DNA from: Pedobacter sp. Hv1
GTDB lineage: Bacteria; Bacteroidota; Bacteroidia; Sphingobacteriales; Sphingobacteriaceae
Assembly: GCF_001412215.1 (NCBI RefSeq)
Contig: NZ_LLWP01000011.1
Location: 62,001 to 126,000 of the forward strand
Direction: 5' to 3'
DNA length: 64,000 bases
Each line of letters opens with the position of its first letter. Positions within the stretch are counted from its first letter, which is position 1. The position numbers and the translations under genes were made by a program. Below are positions 28,213 through 38,261 of this stretch, in pieces. Below the pieces are notes generated by a model. That model made no database searches, was not told the origin of the DNA, and saw only the letters and a list, made by a program, of their open reading frames with translations.

Positions 28213-29565
28213 TTAAACATTCAACTCTAATGCCAATTTAATCAAATCCATGCCACCATAATTGCCAGAACTCATCAACAAGAGGTTTGTATGTTCAAAA
28301 TTAAGCCCTCTTAAGTAGCTTTCTAATGCTCCCGCTTCGTTAAAAAATAGGATGTTTTCATCATTAAAAGATGTTCTAACATCATCTCCGCTTAGCGGCT
28401 CCATTTTTTTATGTTTAAACGTCTTTTCGTCTATATAAACGATCGCAACATCGGCTGCTTGCATGCTATCGCGATACTGTTGCAAAAATTCTTTATTTAA
28501 ACTACTAAACGTGTGAAGCTCTATACAAGCCACCAACTTTCTATCTTCAAATTGTGCTTTTACGGCATCAATTGTAGCTTTTAGCTTTGATGGAGAGTGG
28601 GCAAAGTCTTTATAAACACTGGTATTTTTTGCACTGTTTAATAGCTCTAACCTCTTGGCTGCACCCGTAAATGAAGCAATGGCCTGATCAAAATCTGCCT
28701 CCGCTATATTTAGTTGTTTACACACCAATTTTGCTGCATTTAGGTTCATTAAATTATGATCACCGAACACTTGTAAAGGGGTATGTTGAGGCAAAAGATA
28801 TGTTACGCCATCTATTACATTATGGGCCGGAATCGAGTAAGGGATCTTTGTAATATTTTCTTCTGAGTTTATAACAATTTTTCTTAATTCTAAATCTTTT
28901 TCACAATAAATCAATATTCCATTGGGGAATATCGTCTCGATAAATTTATTAAACTGGGAAATATAATCCTCAAATGTTGGGAACACATTGATATGGTCCC
29001 AAGCAATCCCGCTAATTACTGCAATATTTGCTTTGTATAAATGGAACTTTGGTCTTCGATCTATCGGCGATGCCAAGTATTCATCTCCTTCAATAATAAT
29101 TACAGGAGCAGAGTCGGTTACTTTAACCATGGTTTCAAAACCGGCGAGTTGCGCACCCACCAAGTAATCAAAATCTCTATGGTAATAATTCAACACATGC
29201 AAGATCATTGAGGTGATGGTTGTCTTACCATGGCTCCCCCCTATTACCACCCTTAGCTTATCTTTAGACTGCTCGTAAATATATTCGGGATACGAATATA
29301 TTTTCAAACCCATTTCTTGAGCTTTCAATAATTCTGGATTATCTAAACGGGCATGCATCCCTAAAATAATCGCATCAATATCAGGTGTAATATTTTCTTC
29401 AAACCAGCCATTTTCCTTAGGTAGGAGACCATAACTAGCTAACCGGGTGTTAGATGGTTCAAAAATCACATCATCTGAACCAGTTACCTTAAAACCTTTT
29501 TTATGGAGTGCGATGGCCAAATTGTGCATTGCACTACCGCCAATAGCTATAAAATGTATCCGCAT
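28213..29565 (-). CDS. mpl: UDP-N-acetylmuramate:L-alanyl-gamma-D-glutamyl-meso-diaminopimelate ligase
   Basis: 450 residues. Recycles peptidoglycan tripeptide by ligating it to UDP-MurNAc in the cytoplasm, using ATP. The Mur-ligase fold is evident: an N-terminal nucleotide-sugar domain with HFIAIGGSAMHNLA, the ATP loop GGSHGKTTITSM (about 109-120), and the C-terminal domain with DFAHSPSKLKATI. The first lines (IGGSAMHNLAIAL, GSDDVIFEPS) are characteristic of Mpl rather than MurC. Encoded ahead of the XRE regulator gene. Confidence 0.95.
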   Translation of the reverse strand: MRIHFIAIGGSAMHNLAIALHKKGFKVTGSDDVIFEPSNTRLASYGLLPKENGWFEENITPDIDAIILGMHARLDNPELLKAQEMGLKIYSYPEYIYEQSKDKLRVVIGGSHGKTTITSMILHVLNYYHRDFDYLVGAQLAGFETMVKVTDSAPVIIIEGDEYLASPIDRRPKFHLYKANIAVISGIAWDHINVFPTFEDYISQFNKFIETIFPNGILIYCEKDLELRKIVINSEENITKIPYSIPAHNVIDGVTYLLPQHTPLQVFGDHNLMNLNAAKLVCKQLNIAEADFDQAIASFTGAAKRLELLNSAKNTSVYKDFAHSPSKLKATIDAVKAQFEDRKLVACIELHTFSSLNKEFLQQYRDSMQAADVAIVYIDEKTFKHKKMEPLSGDDVRTSFNDENILFFNEAGALESYLRGLNFEHTNLLLMSSGNYGGMDLIKLALELNV

Positions 29566-29647
29566 ATCTAAATAATTTTGAATGATCGAATTTTGAATAG
29601 GGTGCTACTTACCTGAAATTCTTTCATTCTCTCATTTCATCATTCGT

Positions 29648-30490
29648 TTATTCTTTTTTTAAAAACTGGGCAGCAACCCAATCTCCAATTTTCTTGTGGT
29701 CAACATAAGTAAGATTAAATTCGGCGCAATGCGTTTTAATCATTTCTAAATCTGGATGTTCGTAAAAACCACTAAATAGTATTGTTCCTTTATTTTTAAG
29801 TACCGCCGCATAACTGGCAATCTGATCTAACAATATATTTCTATTGATATTGGCTAAGATCAGATCAAAATCAACTGCTGGTATGGCTTCTTTGCTACCA
29901 CAAAGTGAAATCAAGTTTGGAATATCATTTAATGCTGCATTTTCAATGGCGCTTCGGTAACATACCTCATCGTTATCAATGGCAATAATTTCTTTGGCCC
30001 CTCTTTTAGCAACCAAAATGCCCAATATGCCTGTACCAGCACCCATATCTAAAACCACTTTATCTTTTACTTCGGTTTCGAGAATATACAACATCATCAT
30101 GGTGGTAGTTTGGTGATGACCAGTACCAAATGCCATTTTCGGGTCTATTACAATCTCGTATTGATATTGTGGTTGATGTTCGTGAAAAGTTGCACGCACA
30201 TAACAATCCTCATTTATAATTAAGGGGCTAAAATTCTTTTCCCACTCTTCATTCCAGTTTTGAGGCTCAATAGAATTGATGGTATAGGTATACTGTAATT
30301 CATCTCCAAAACTCATCAGCACATCGTTCAAAGCAGTTTCATTAAACTGCGCAGTTACAATAAATGCATCAAAGCCAGTAGTAGTATCTTCAAAAGTATC
30401 AAAACCAATATCTGCCAGTTCAGCAATCAAAAGATCTTTCTGGTACTCTTGAACGTCGTTAAAGCTAAAAGCTACTTGGGTATAATCCAT
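29648..30490 (-). CDS. prmA: Ribosomal protein L11 methyltransferase
   Basis: 280 residues. SAM-dependent methylation of ribosomal protein L11. N-terminal substrate-recognition domain (about 1-95) and a Rossmann methyltransferase domain with VLDMGAGTGILGILVAKRGA (SAM motif I) and the NINRNILL motif that replaces NPPY-like sequences in PrmA. Its ATG shares one base with the tpiA stop codon, so it is translated with tpiA. Confidence 0.93.
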   Translation of the reverse strand: MDYTQVAFSFNDVQEYQKDLLIAELADIGFDTFEDTTTGFDAFIVTAQFNETALNDVLMSFGDELQYTYTINSIEPQNWNEEWEKNFSPLIINEDCYVRATFHEHQPQYQYEIVIDPKMAFGTGHHQTTTMMMLYILETEVKDKVVLDMGAGTGILGILVAKRGAKEIIAIDNDEVCYRSAIENAALNDIPNLISLCGSKEAIPAVDFDLILANINRNILLDQIASYAAVLKNKGTILFSGFYEHPDLEMIKTHCAEFNLTYVDHKKIGDWVAAQFLKKE

Positions 30491-31251
30491 TAGTAATTAA
30501 AGGTTTTAACGATATCTACAAAATCGCGAGATTTTAAAGATGCACCACCAATTAAACCACCATCTATGTCGTGTTGTGCAAATAATTCTGCCGCATTTTT
30601 AGGGTTACAGCTACCTCCGTATAAAATTGTGGTATCATCTGCAATGTTCATCCCATATTTTGCCTCAACTTTTGCCCTGATAAAGGCATGGATATCTTGT
30701 GCTTGTTCTGGTGTAGCCGTTAAACCTGTTCCAATAGCCCAAACTGGCTCATAAGCCAAAACTATTTTAGAAAAATCTTCAGCACTTAAACCAAATACAC
30801 CATTTTCTAATTGCGATTCTAAAACTTGATAATAACTGCCGTTATTTCTTTCGTCTAAAGTCTCTCCAATACAAAATAATGGAGTTAAGTGATTTACCAA
30901 AGCGATTTTTGTTTTTTCGGCTAACAAAGCATCAGTTTCGGCAAAATATTGCCTACGCTCTGAGTGGCCAATAATTACATACTCACAACCTGTAGATTTT
31001 ACCATTTTTGCTGAGATTTCGCCAGTATAAGCACCACTCTCATTCTGATGGCAGTTTTGGGCACCAATCTTTACAATACCGGCCGACAACTGTGTCAAAC
31101 TATTTAAATGAATGTAAGGAGCACAAATTACAGCAATCTGATCGCCTTTTTTTTCATCTCTAACCATGTTCACAATCTCAGAGAATAAGGATATGCCTTC
31201 GCTATAATCCATATTCATTTTCCAGTTACCTGCAACTATTTTCTTTCTCAT
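30490..31251 (-). CDS. tpiA: Triose-phosphate isomerase
   Basis: 253 residues, a full-length glycolytic enzyme interconverting DHAP and glyceraldehyde-3-phosphate. Visible are GNWKMN with the substrate lysine, [11 protein letters not shown] with the catalytic histidine, and [11 protein letters not shown] with the catalytic glutamate, then the phosphate loop YGGSCNPKN and GLIGGASL. It lies in a minus-strand run: GlmU-like, tpiA (3 bp gap) and prmA (1 bp overlap). Confidence 0.98.
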   Translation of the reverse strand: MRKKIVAGNWKMNMDYSEGISLFSEIVNMVRDEKKGDQIAVICAPYIHLNSLTQLSAGIVKIGAQNCHQNESGAYTGEISAKMVKSTGCEYVIIGHSERRQYFAETDALLAEKTKIALVNHLTPLFCIGETLDERNNGSYYQVLESQLENGVFGLSAEDFSKIVLAYEPVWAIGTGLTATPEQAQDIHAFIRAKVEAKYGMNIADDTTILYGGSCNPKNAAELFAQHDIDGGLIGGASLKSRDFVDIVKTFNY

Positions 31252-31254
31252 AAT

Positions 31255-32427
31255 TTAAAATCTTCTGTATTGTTTTGTAAGTTCAAAAACATGCGATAAA
31301 ATAGCAGTTTCTGTTGTATCTAATTCTGTATCTCTTCTTTCGTAAACCTTCACCGCTGTTTCTAACATCTTTGGCAGGCTATAAACGTCAAAGCCATGTA
31401 CACCACCCCAAGCAAAATCAGGGATAAAGTTACGTGGAAAGCCTGCACCAAAAATATTGGCACTTACCCCAGCAACTGTTCCGGTATTAAACATAGTATT
31501 AATGGCACATTTGGCATGATCGGCCATAATTAACCCGCAAAACTGTAAACCTGTTTCGCGAAAGGTCTCTTGATCATAATCCCACAGCTTCACATCACCA
31601 TAATTATTTTTAAGGTTCGAGTTATTGCTGTCTGCTCCAATATTACACCATTGGCCTAAAACTGCATTACCCAAGTAACCTTCGTGCCCTTTTGATGAAT
31701 AGCCCCAAATTACACTGTTATTGATTTCTCCACCAACCCTGCTCAATGGCCCGATGGTGGTTTTACCATAGATCTTGGCGCCCATTTTAACCTGCGATCC
31801 ATTACATAATGCAAACGAACCTCTAATGTGACAACCTTCCCAAACCTGGGTATTTTTGCCCAAATAGATTGGCCCTTGCAAACTATTAAAGGTAGAGCAC
31901 TCTGCGGTTGCACCTTCTTCTACAAAAATTTGGTCGCCCAAAAAGGTATTAGTAGCACTTAATGTAGCAGAAGACCTGCCTTTGGTTAACAGCTCAAAAT
32001 CCTTAAGTAATTCTTGATGGTTATAGCTAAAGATGTTTTCTGGAAAAACAAGCTGAACAAAGTTTTGCTCATATTTTACAATCGCTAGCTTTTCTAACGC
32101 TTCGGTATAACTCAATGAATGATTTTGTGTATGGTAGGCAATTACCAATCCATCTTTTACCAAAACCTCGTTCTCATTAAGCCCTAAAACTGCATCTAGT
32201 AATTGCTGATCTGGACATATCGAACCATTGATCAATAAATTTGCTGCTATAGGAGCATATTTTACACTTAAATAGTCTTGGGTTTTAAAACCGAATGATG
32301 CATTTAAATATTTTGCCCATTTCTCTGCTATAGTTAAAATACCAATCCTTAAATCGGCTACAGGCCTTGTAAATGTCAATGGCCTTAGCGATAGCCAAGA
32401 CTTGTCATCAAATAGATTGATCATCAT
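31255..32427 (-). CDS. GlmU-like sugar nucleotidyltransferase/acyltransferase, Bacteroidetes type
   Basis: 390 residues. The N-terminal half is a reduced nucleotidyltransferase-like domain opening with LFDDKSWLSLRPLTFTRPVADLR, and the C-terminal half (about 185-350) is a left-handed beta-helix with hexapeptide repeats (IYLGKNTQVWEG, VKMGAKIYGKTTIG, IGADSNNSNL). This matches the Bacteroidetes family annotated as UDP-GlcNAc diphosphorylase/glucosamine-1-phosphate acetyltransferase. It differs from classical GlmU in the N-terminal motif, so the exact activity is uncertain. First gene of the run ending with prmA. Confidence 0.85.
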   Translation of the reverse strand: MMINLFDDKSWLSLRPLTFTRPVADLRIGILTIAEKWAKYLNASFGFKTQDYLSVKYAPIAANLLINGSICPDQQLLDAVLGLNENEVLVKDGLVIAYHTQNHSLSYTEALEKLAIVKYEQNFVQLVFPENIFSYNHQELLKDFELLTKGRSSATLSATNTFLGDQIFVEEGATAECSTFNSLQGPIYLGKNTQVWEGCHIRGSFALCNGSQVKMGAKIYGKTTIGPLSRVGGEINNSVIWGYSSKGHEGYLGNAVLGQWCNIGADSNNSNLKNNYGDVKLWDYDQETFRETGLQFCGLIMADHAKCAINTMFNTGTVAGVSANIFGAGFPRNFIPDFAWGGVHGFDVYSLPKMLETAVKVYERRDTELDTTETAILSHVFELTKQYRRF

Positions 32428-32446
32428 AAGCTACAAAAATAAAAAA

Positions 32447-32471
32447 AGTCCCGAGCAAATGCTTCGGGACT
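32447..32471 (-). terminator. Terminator of rpmE2
   Basis: Arms AGTCCCGA and TCGGGACT flank a 9-nt loop; on the minus strand the stem is followed by seven T residues. It separates rpmE2 from the GlmU-like gene. Confidence 0.85.
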
Positions 32472-32498
32472 TCTAAAAATTTTATGATATCGCTAAAA

Positions 32499-32747
32499 TT
32501 ATTTTTTAGCGTAACGAGTTTTAAATTTATCGATACGACCTGCTGTATCTACCAACTTCATTTTACCAGTATAAAAAGGGTGTGAAGTGTGTGAAATCTC
32601 TAATTTATAAAGAGGATACTCATTACCATCTTCCCATTTAATAGTTTCTTTAGTTTCAACGCAAGATTTAGTCAAAAACTGATATTCGTTAGACATATCT
32701 TTAAATACTACGAATCTGTAGTTTGATGGATGCAAATCTTTTTTCAT
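32499..32747 (-). CDS. rpmE2: 50S ribosomal protein L31, type B
   Basis: 82 residues starting [19 protein letters not shown] and containing [20 protein letters not shown], typical of type B L31. The cysteine pairs that hold zinc in type A L31 are absent (only one Cys), so this is the zinc-independent form. It has its own terminator and a leader of over 100 nt if the weak -7 box upstream is right. Confidence 0.97.
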   Translation of the reverse strand: MKKDLHPSNYRFVVFKDMSNEYQFLTKSCVETKETIKWEDGNEYPLYKLEISHTSHPFYTGKMKLVDTAGRIDKFKTRYAKK

Positions 32748-33002
32748 TTGAATATTATTTTAAGTTTTATTTATCTGAAACATCAAGAACATACTGATTG
32801 CAATTTGCTGGCAACAATGCTTATGATCGTTTCTATTTGTCTTTTTATTTATCGTCTCTTTTTAGAGGATGCAAATATGAGGATTTTATTTGTTAATTAC
32901 AACACCAAAAACAATTTAAAATGATAAGTTTTTAAACTGCTATTTTAAAATTAAAAATAAATTTAGCTTACATTTAATTTCCTAATGGTAAAATCATAAC
33001 CA

Positions 33003-34628
33003 ATGAACAGAAGAAATTTTCTAAAAAACAGTTCTGCCGCAGGGCTCATCACTACTTTCGGTATCTCCGACAGTTTAGCTGCTTCAACGCTTGCAGACAA
33101 AGATAGCTCAAATTTTCTTGATCATTTTGAATTAAATGAAGTCACCATCCAGCAATTACAAGAGCAGATGCGTAATGGTAAATTATCTTCAAAGGCATTA
33201 ACAAAACTTTACCTCAAACGCATTGACGAAATTGACAGCAAAGGGATTAAGCTCAATGCTGTCATTGAAATCAATCCTGATGCCATTGCAATCGCAGAAA
33301 AATTGGACCGAGAAAGAAAAGCCGGAAAGATAAGGGGTCCACTTCACGGTATCCCTATTTTGATTAAAGATAACATTGATACTGCCGATCAAATGCAAAC
33401 TACTGCTGGGGCATTGGCATTGCAAGGAAACATCGCATCGGCAGATGCCTATATTGTAAAAAAACTGCGCGAAGCTGGAGCTGTGCTACTGGGCAAAACA
33501 AATTTGAGTGAGTGGGCAAATTTCAGGTCAACCAGGTCTTCAAGTGGATGGAGTAGCCGTGGTGGGCAAACAAAAAATCCAAATATTTTAGACCGAAGCC
33601 CAAGTGGTTCGAGTGCTGGTTCTGGATCTGCCGTATCAGCCAATCTATGTGCTGTAGCCATTGGTACCGAAACAAATGGATCTATCATTACCCCTTCTGC
33701 TTACAACGGTATTGTAGGTTTAAAGCCTACTGTAGGTCTATTGAGCAGAAGTGGTATTATTCCCATCTCTAGTACACAAGATACCCCAGGGCCTATGGCC
33801 AGAAATGTGACTGATGCAGCTATTCTACTCTCGGCTTTAACCGGAGTAGACAACAATGACGAGGTTACAAAAAATAGCAATGGCAAAGCACAAAAGGATT
33901 ACACTCAATTTTTAACCAAAGATGCATTTAAAGGCAAAAAGATAGGTATAGAGAAGTCCTTTCTAAGAGGGCATGAAGCTGTAGTGAAACTCTATAAAAA
34001 AGCCATTGAGCAATTGAAGGTTCTTGGTGCCGAAGTAATTGAAATAGATTTTGTAAGTCAATTTAGCAGCCTTGGTGGAGCAAGTTATACTGTGCTTTTA
34101 TGTGAGTTTAAAGATGGTGTAAACAGCTATTTATCAAAGGCAAATGCAAAGGTAAAAACACTAAAAGACGTAATTGCTTTTAATACAGCAAATGAAGCGA
34201 AAGCCATGCCCTATTTTAAACAAGAACTTTTAGAATCTAGTCAAAACTCTCCAGATCTCAATAGTACCGCTTATAAAGATGCCGTTAACAAAACCATCTC
34301 TGCCAGAAAGTTAATAGATGATATCTTAAAAAAAGATAACCTTGACGCAGTTATAGGCACAAGCTTTGGCATTCCGAATTGCATCGATCTCTTTAAAGGT
34401 GATTATGGTGGCGACTTTTACTTCTGTTCTCCGGCGGCAATGGCAGGTTTTCCACACATCACTGTTCCAATGGGTAAAGTTTTTGAACTTCCAATAGGAC
34501 TTTCAATTGTAGCCAGTGCATACGAAGAACCTAAAGTTTTAGCCATGGCCTATGCCTTTGAGCAAGCAACACAACATAGATCGGCACCAAAATTCATTAA
34601 ATCCTCTAATTTTTCTTCCGGCATTTAA
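33003..34628 (+). CDS. Exported amidase (amidase signature family)
   Basis: 541 residues. The N-terminus MNRRNFLKNSSAAGLITTFG has the twin-arginine look of a Tat signal, so the enzyme is probably exported folded. The amidase-signature triad is present: Lys in ILIKDNID, the glycine/serine-rich SPSGSSAGSGSAVS, and the nucleophile serine in TETNGSIITPS. It hydrolyses an amide bond; substrate unknown. Monocistronic, with rpmE2 divergent upstream. Confidence 0.92.
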   Translation: MNRRNFLKNSSAAGLITTFGISDSLAASTLADKDSSNFLDHFELNEVTIQQLQEQMRNGKLSSKALTKLYLKRIDEIDSKGIKLNAVIEINPDAIAIAEKLDRERKAGKIRGPLHGIPILIKDNIDTADQMQTTAGALALQGNIASADAYIVKKLREAGAVLLGKTNLSEWANFRSTRSSSGWSSRGGQTKNPNILDRSPSGSSAGSGSAVSANLCAVAIGTETNGSIITPSAYNGIVGLKPTVGLLSRSGIIPISSTQDTPGPMARNVTDAAILLSALTGVDNNDEVTKNSNGKAQKDYTQFLTKDAFKGKKIGIEKSFLRGHEAVVKLYKKAIEQLKVLGAEVIEIDFVSQFSSLGGASYTVLLCEFKDGVNSYLSKANAKVKTLKDVIAFNTANEAKAMPYFKQELLESSQNSPDLNSTAYKDAVNKTISARKLIDDILKKDNLDAVIGTSFGIPNCIDLFKGDYGGDFYFCSPAAMAGFPHITVPMGKVFELPIGLSIVASAYEEPKVLAMAYAFEQATQHRSAPKFIKSSNFSSGI

Positions 34629-34779
34629 GTAAATATATAAGTTGGCATTTTCATTGCTATCAATGGTGTAATTCAAATGGTTGACGACTTTTTATCAGCC
34701 GAAACATTAAAAAAATCAATTTATTTATGGAATTTCATTAAAAAATTGATCATTTAAGTACACATAAAGAAATTATAGA

Positions 34780-35484
34780 ATGAAAAATTTAACAAAAAAC
34801 ACCATCTACAAAACTATCTTAAGTCTATTTTTAATACTTGGTACCACCAGCTTGGTAAAGGCTGATGTGATTAGACTCACTATAAAAGAAGAAGTTGCCA
34901 ATTGTACTGGCGTTGCACCACAAACCTGTTTCCAAGTCAAATATAAAAACAGCAAAAACTGGGAATTCTTTTATGGCCAGATTGAAGGTTTTAATTATAA
35001 ACCGGGTTATAGATATGTAATTGATGTAACCAGAACAAAAAGAAAAAATGTTCCAGCAGATGCCAGTGCCTATACCTACAAGTTAAAAAAGGTGATTAAA
35101 AAACAAAAGATGGCTACAAAAAAAGCAGACAACTGGGCTTTTGTAACCAAACACAATTGGAAACTGATCCAGATGAATGGTGTTACACCAAAAAACACAA
35201 GTGCATACCTATCTTTTCAGGCTGATAAAAATGCAATGACCGGATCAGGTGGATGTAACAGAATTTTTGGAGGTTTCGAGTTAAAAGACAACCAAATTAC
35301 TTTTAAAGGAATAGCCAGTACAAAAATGGCCTGTGCCGATGCTGAAAAAAGTAAGTTAGAAAGCGATTTCTTAAAACTATTATCAGACAATAGCTTTAGG
35401 TACGATGTCGCTGACCAAACTTTAAACTTCTACAAAGACAACAAACTAGTCTTGATGTTTGGGATGGCCCCATTAACTAAATAG
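34780..35484 (+). CDS. DUF4377 and META domain protein, exported
   Basis: 234 residues with a signal peptide (about 1-28, ending VKA). The first mature domain (about 30-105) has the DUF4377 pattern with two cysteines (NCTGVAPQTCFQVKY) and a WEFFYGQIEGFNYKPGYRY core. The second (about 120-230) is a META/HslJ-like domain (NWKLIQMNG, MTGSGGCNRIFGGFEL, STKMACADAEKSKLESDFL). META proteins are linked to stress and antibiotic tolerance; the role here is unknown. Convergent with the next gene across a shared terminator. Confidence 0.85.
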   Translation: MKNLTKNTIYKTILSLFLILGTTSLVKADVIRLTIKEEVANCTGVAPQTCFQVKYKNSKNWEFFYGQIEGFNYKPGYRYVIDVTRTKRKNVPADASAYTYKLKKVIKKQKMATKKADNWAFVTKHNWKLIQMNGVTPKNTSAYLSFQADKNAMTGSGGCNRIFGGFELKDNQITFKGIASTKMACADAEKSKLESDFLKLLSDNSFRYDVADQTLNFYKDNKLVLMFGMAPLTK

Positions 35485-35496
35485 ACTAAAACTATA

Positions 35497-35524
35497 AAAG
35501 TCCAGCTAACCCAAGCTGGACTTT
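35497..35524. terminator. Bidirectional terminator
   Basis: AAAGTCCAGCT and AGCTGGACTTT, a perfect 11-bp stem with a 6-nt loop between two convergent genes. Confidence 0.85.
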
Positions 35525-35530
35525 ATCTTT

Positions 35531-35815
35531 TTAACTATATTTTTTCCAAGTTTCAATCTTGGCCTTTTGTCTACTTAAGTAAGCATCAGCAATTACTTCT
35601 GCAGAACTTTGATCTGCATTGCTTTCTAATAACTCTTTTAGCTTGTATTGATCTACATCTGCTCGATATAAAATCTGTAGCAGTTTAGAAAAATCTTCTT
35701 CAATTAAATAGGCAAAAGAATTCACCATCAATTGGCGCAATTGCTCTTCAGACAAGTTATTGTCTATTTCAAAATCTTTATTGATGATTTTAATTAATGA
35801 ATGGATATCGCTCAT
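35531..35815 (-). CDS. Small conserved-looking protein of unknown function
   Basis: 94 residues, predicted all-helical, acidic, soluble, no signal or motif that I recognise. It follows the racemase gene on the same strand after 24 bp and ends at a good terminator, so it looks like the last gene of the epimerase-racemase run. The codon use looks like its neighbours. Function unknown. Confidence 0.7.
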   Translation of the reverse strand: MSDIHSLIKIINKDFEIDNNLSEEQLRQLMVNSFAYLIEEDFSKLLQILYRADVDQYKLKELLESNADQSSAEVIADAYLSRQKAKIETWKKYS

Positions 35816-35839
35816 TTTAAAATTGTATTCAATTGATAT

Positions 35840-36520
35840 TTAACCTAATGCAAAACTAACTGCCGCTGCCGCATGGATTTTAGTGGTGTCAAAAACAGGT
35901 ACAGCAACATCTTCTTGACTAATCATCATCGGAATTTCTGTACAACCTAATATAATTCCCTCTGCCCCTTTGGCAATGAGTTCGTTGATAATGGTCAAAT
36001 ATCTGGCCTTCGTTTCGGCCTTAATTATTCCCCTTCCCAATTCCTCTTTTAAAGTATGTTGTATATAATCCCTTGTTGCTTCACTTTCCAGGATAATCAC
36101 CTCTAGTTGCTGCTCGCTTAGTTTATTTTTATAAAAATCTAGTTCCATGGTTACTTTTGTACCCATCAATCCAACTTTCTTAAGCCCTTTTTTATTAATC
36201 TCAGTTGCCGTCACTTTTGCAATATGGATAAGGGGCAATTGTATTTCGACTTCCAGCTCATCGGCAAATAGATGCGCTGTATTGGCACATAGTACAATAG
36301 CCTCAGCCCCACTAGCTTTTAAACTTTTACAAGCATTTAATAAAAGTTCATAAGCCCTATCCCAACCCTTTTCATGGATATCTGCAAAATTTAAGGAATA
36401 AATGATACACTCTGCAAAATTAAGTCCACCCAACTTTTCATTAATTCCTTCATTCATCAATCGGTAATAATCTAAGGTAGAAACCCAGCTTACCCCACCT
36501 ACTAATCCAATTTTCTTCAT
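35840..36520 (-). CDS. Aspartate/glutamate racemase family protein
   Basis: 226 residues from the ATG at 36520 (MKKIGLVGGVSWVSTLDYY); a slightly longer frame would overlap the epimerase stop. The two catalytic cysteines are visible in VLCANTAHLF and IILGCTEIPMM. It racemises an amino acid such as aspartate or glutamate in the cytoplasm, of the YgeA/RacX type; the substrate is not defined by sequence. It directly follows the methylmalonyl-CoA epimerase gene by 2 bp. Confidence 0.92.
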   Translation of the reverse strand: MKKIGLVGGVSWVSTLDYYRLMNEGINEKLGGLNFAECIIYSLNFADIHEKGWDRAYELLLNACKSLKASGAEAIVLCANTAHLFADELEVEIQLPLIHIAKVTATEINKKGLKKVGLMGTKVTMELDFYKNKLSEQQLEVIILESEATRDYIQHTLKEELGRGIIKAETKARYLTIINELIAKGAEGIILGCTEIPMMISQEDVAVPVFDTTKIHAAAAVSFALG

Positions 36521-36522
36521 TG

Positions 36523-36924
36523 CTAGCTTATTTCTTGACAAAGCTCTACTAAAACACCATTTGTTCCCTTTGGGTGTACAAAACAGATCAACTTATTGTC
36601 TGCCCCTTTTTTCGGTTCTTCATTTAAAAGGATAAAACCTTCTGCTTTCAATCGGGCCATTTCGGCATAGATATCAGTAACATCAAAAGCAATATGATGG
36701 ATTCCCTCTCCCTTTTTGGCCAAAAATTTAGCAATGGCGCTATCTTCAGTTGTACTACTTAAAAGTTCTATTTTATTTTCGCCAACTTTAAAAAAGGCAG
36801 TATTCACGTTTTCAGACTCTACCAATTCCTGTTTATAACAAGCTGTTCCGAGCAGTTTTTCGTAAATATCACAGGCTTTAAAAAGGTCGTTTACAGCAAT
36901 ACCAATATGTTCAATTTTATTCAT
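36523..36924 (-). CDS. mce: Methylmalonyl-CoA epimerase
   Basis: 133 residues of the vicinal-oxygen-chelate fold. Interconverts (2R)- and (2S)-methylmalonyl-CoA in propionate/succinate metabolism. Metal ligands are seen in IEHIGIAVNDL, GIHHIAFDV and the C-terminal GVLVELCQ. Length is typical. First gene of a minus-strand run with the racemase and a small unknown gene. It fits with the acyl-CoA carboxyltransferase at the left end of the window. Confidence 0.93.
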   Translation of the reverse strand: MNKIEHIGIAVNDLFKACDIYEKLLGTACYKQELVESENVNTAFFKVGENKIELLSSTTEDSAIAKFLAKKGEGIHHIAFDVTDIYAEMARLKAEGFILLNEEPKKGADNKLICFVHPKGTNGVLVELCQEIS

Positions 36925-36994
36925 AAACTTTTAAACAGTTAAACAAATGTAAAAATGCAGGTTTTAACTATACCGTCATAGCTATAATTTATAA

Positions 36995-37022
36995 TTGTTA
37001 GGAAACTTTTTTCGTATCTTTG
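36995..37022 (+). promoter_or_regulatory. Promoter of the isc operon
   Basis: TTG (36995-36997) and TATCTTTG (37015-37022) with a 17-bp spacer; the iscS ATG is 26 bp after the -7 box. No IscR-like site was identified. Confidence 0.6.
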
Positions 37023-37048
37023 TGTATTAATAAGAACAGATACAAATA

Positions 37049-38260
37049 ATGGAACTTCCAATTTACTTAGATAATAATGCTACCACACCACTCGATCCGA
37101 GAGTGTTAGAGGCGATGTTGCCCTATTTTACGAACAAATTTGGCAATGCAGCTAGTCGCAACCACGCATTTGGTTGGGTAGCAGAAGAAGGTGTTGATTA
37201 TGCTCGCGAGCAGGTGGCAAAATTGATTGGTTGTACAGAAAAAGAAATCATCTTTACCTCTGGTGCTACAGAAGCCGATAATTTAGGTATTAAAGGTGTT
37301 TTTGAGATGTACCAAGATAAGGGTAATCATATCATTACTGCAACAACAGAACACAAAGCTGTACTAGATACTTGTAAACATTTAGAAAAATTAGGTGCTA
37401 AGGTTACTTATTTAAAAGTAAAAGAAGATGGCTTAATTGATTTACAGGAATTAGAAGCTGCAATGACCGAAAAAACCATTCTAGTTTCCATTATGTATGG
37501 AAATAACGAAATTGGTGTGGTACAGCCGATTAAAGAAATTTCAGCTATTGCACATAAACACGGTGCTTTATTTATGACCGATGCTACACAAGCAGTAGGT
37601 AAAATTCCAGTGAATGTAAATGAAGATGGAATTGACTTAATGGCATTTAGTGCACATAAAATGTACGGACCAAAAGGTGTTGGTGTGTTATATGTACGCA
37701 GAAAAAATCCAAGAGTTAAAGTTACTGCTCAAATAGATGGCGGTGGACATGAGCGTGGGATGCGTTCTGGAACCTTAAATGTACCAGGTATTGTTGGTTT
37801 AGGTAAAGCTTGTGAGTTGTGTCGTTTAGAAATGGACGAAGAAGCTAAACGTTTATCAGCTTTACGCGATAAATTAGAAGCTGCGCTAACTACTTTAGAA
37901 GAAAGTTATGTAAATGGTAACACAGAACATCGTTTGCCACATGTTGCTAACATCTCTTTTAAATATGTTGAGGGTGAAGGTTTAATGATGGCAATGAAAG
38001 ATTTAGCAGTATCTTCTGGTTCTGCTTGTACTTCAGCTTCTCTAGAACCATCGTACGTTTTAAAAAGCTTAGGTTTATCTGATGACTTGGCACACTCTTC
38101 AATCCGTTTCGGATTAGGTCGTTTTACTACGGAAGAAGAAGTTGATTACGCAATAGAAAATACTAAAAAAGCCGTTAACCATTTAAGAGACCTTTCTCCA
38201 CTTTGGGAAATGTTTAAAGATGGAATTGATTTGAGTAAAATTGAGTGGGCTGAGCACTAA
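37049..38260 (+). CDS. iscS: Cysteine desulfurase
   Basis: 403 residues. PLP-dependent enzyme that takes sulfur from cysteine for iron-sulfur cluster assembly. The PLP lysine is in [12 protein letters not shown] and the catalytic cysteine in [14 protein letters not shown]; the ISC-type start [17 protein letters not shown] is typical. iscU and iscA follow on the same strand, giving a minimal iscSUA set. Confidence 0.97.
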   Translation: MELPIYLDNNATTPLDPRVLEAMLPYFTNKFGNAASRNHAFGWVAEEGVDYAREQVAKLIGCTEKEIIFTSGATEADNLGIKGVFEMYQDKGNHIITATTEHKAVLDTCKHLEKLGAKVTYLKVKEDGLIDLQELEAAMTEKTILVSIMYGNNEIGVVQPIKEISAIAHKHGALFMTDATQAVGKIPVNVNEDGIDLMAFSAHKMYGPKGVGVLYVRRKNPRVKVTAQIDGGGHERGMRSGTLNVPGIVGLGKACELCRLEMDEEAKRLSALRDKLEAALTTLEESYVNGNTEHRLPHVANISFKYVEGEGLMMAMKDLAVSSGSACTSASLEPSYVLKSLGLSDDLAHSSIRFGLGRFTTEEEVDYAIENTKKAVNHLRDLSPLWEMFKDGIDLSKIEWAEH

Positions 38261-38261
38261 A

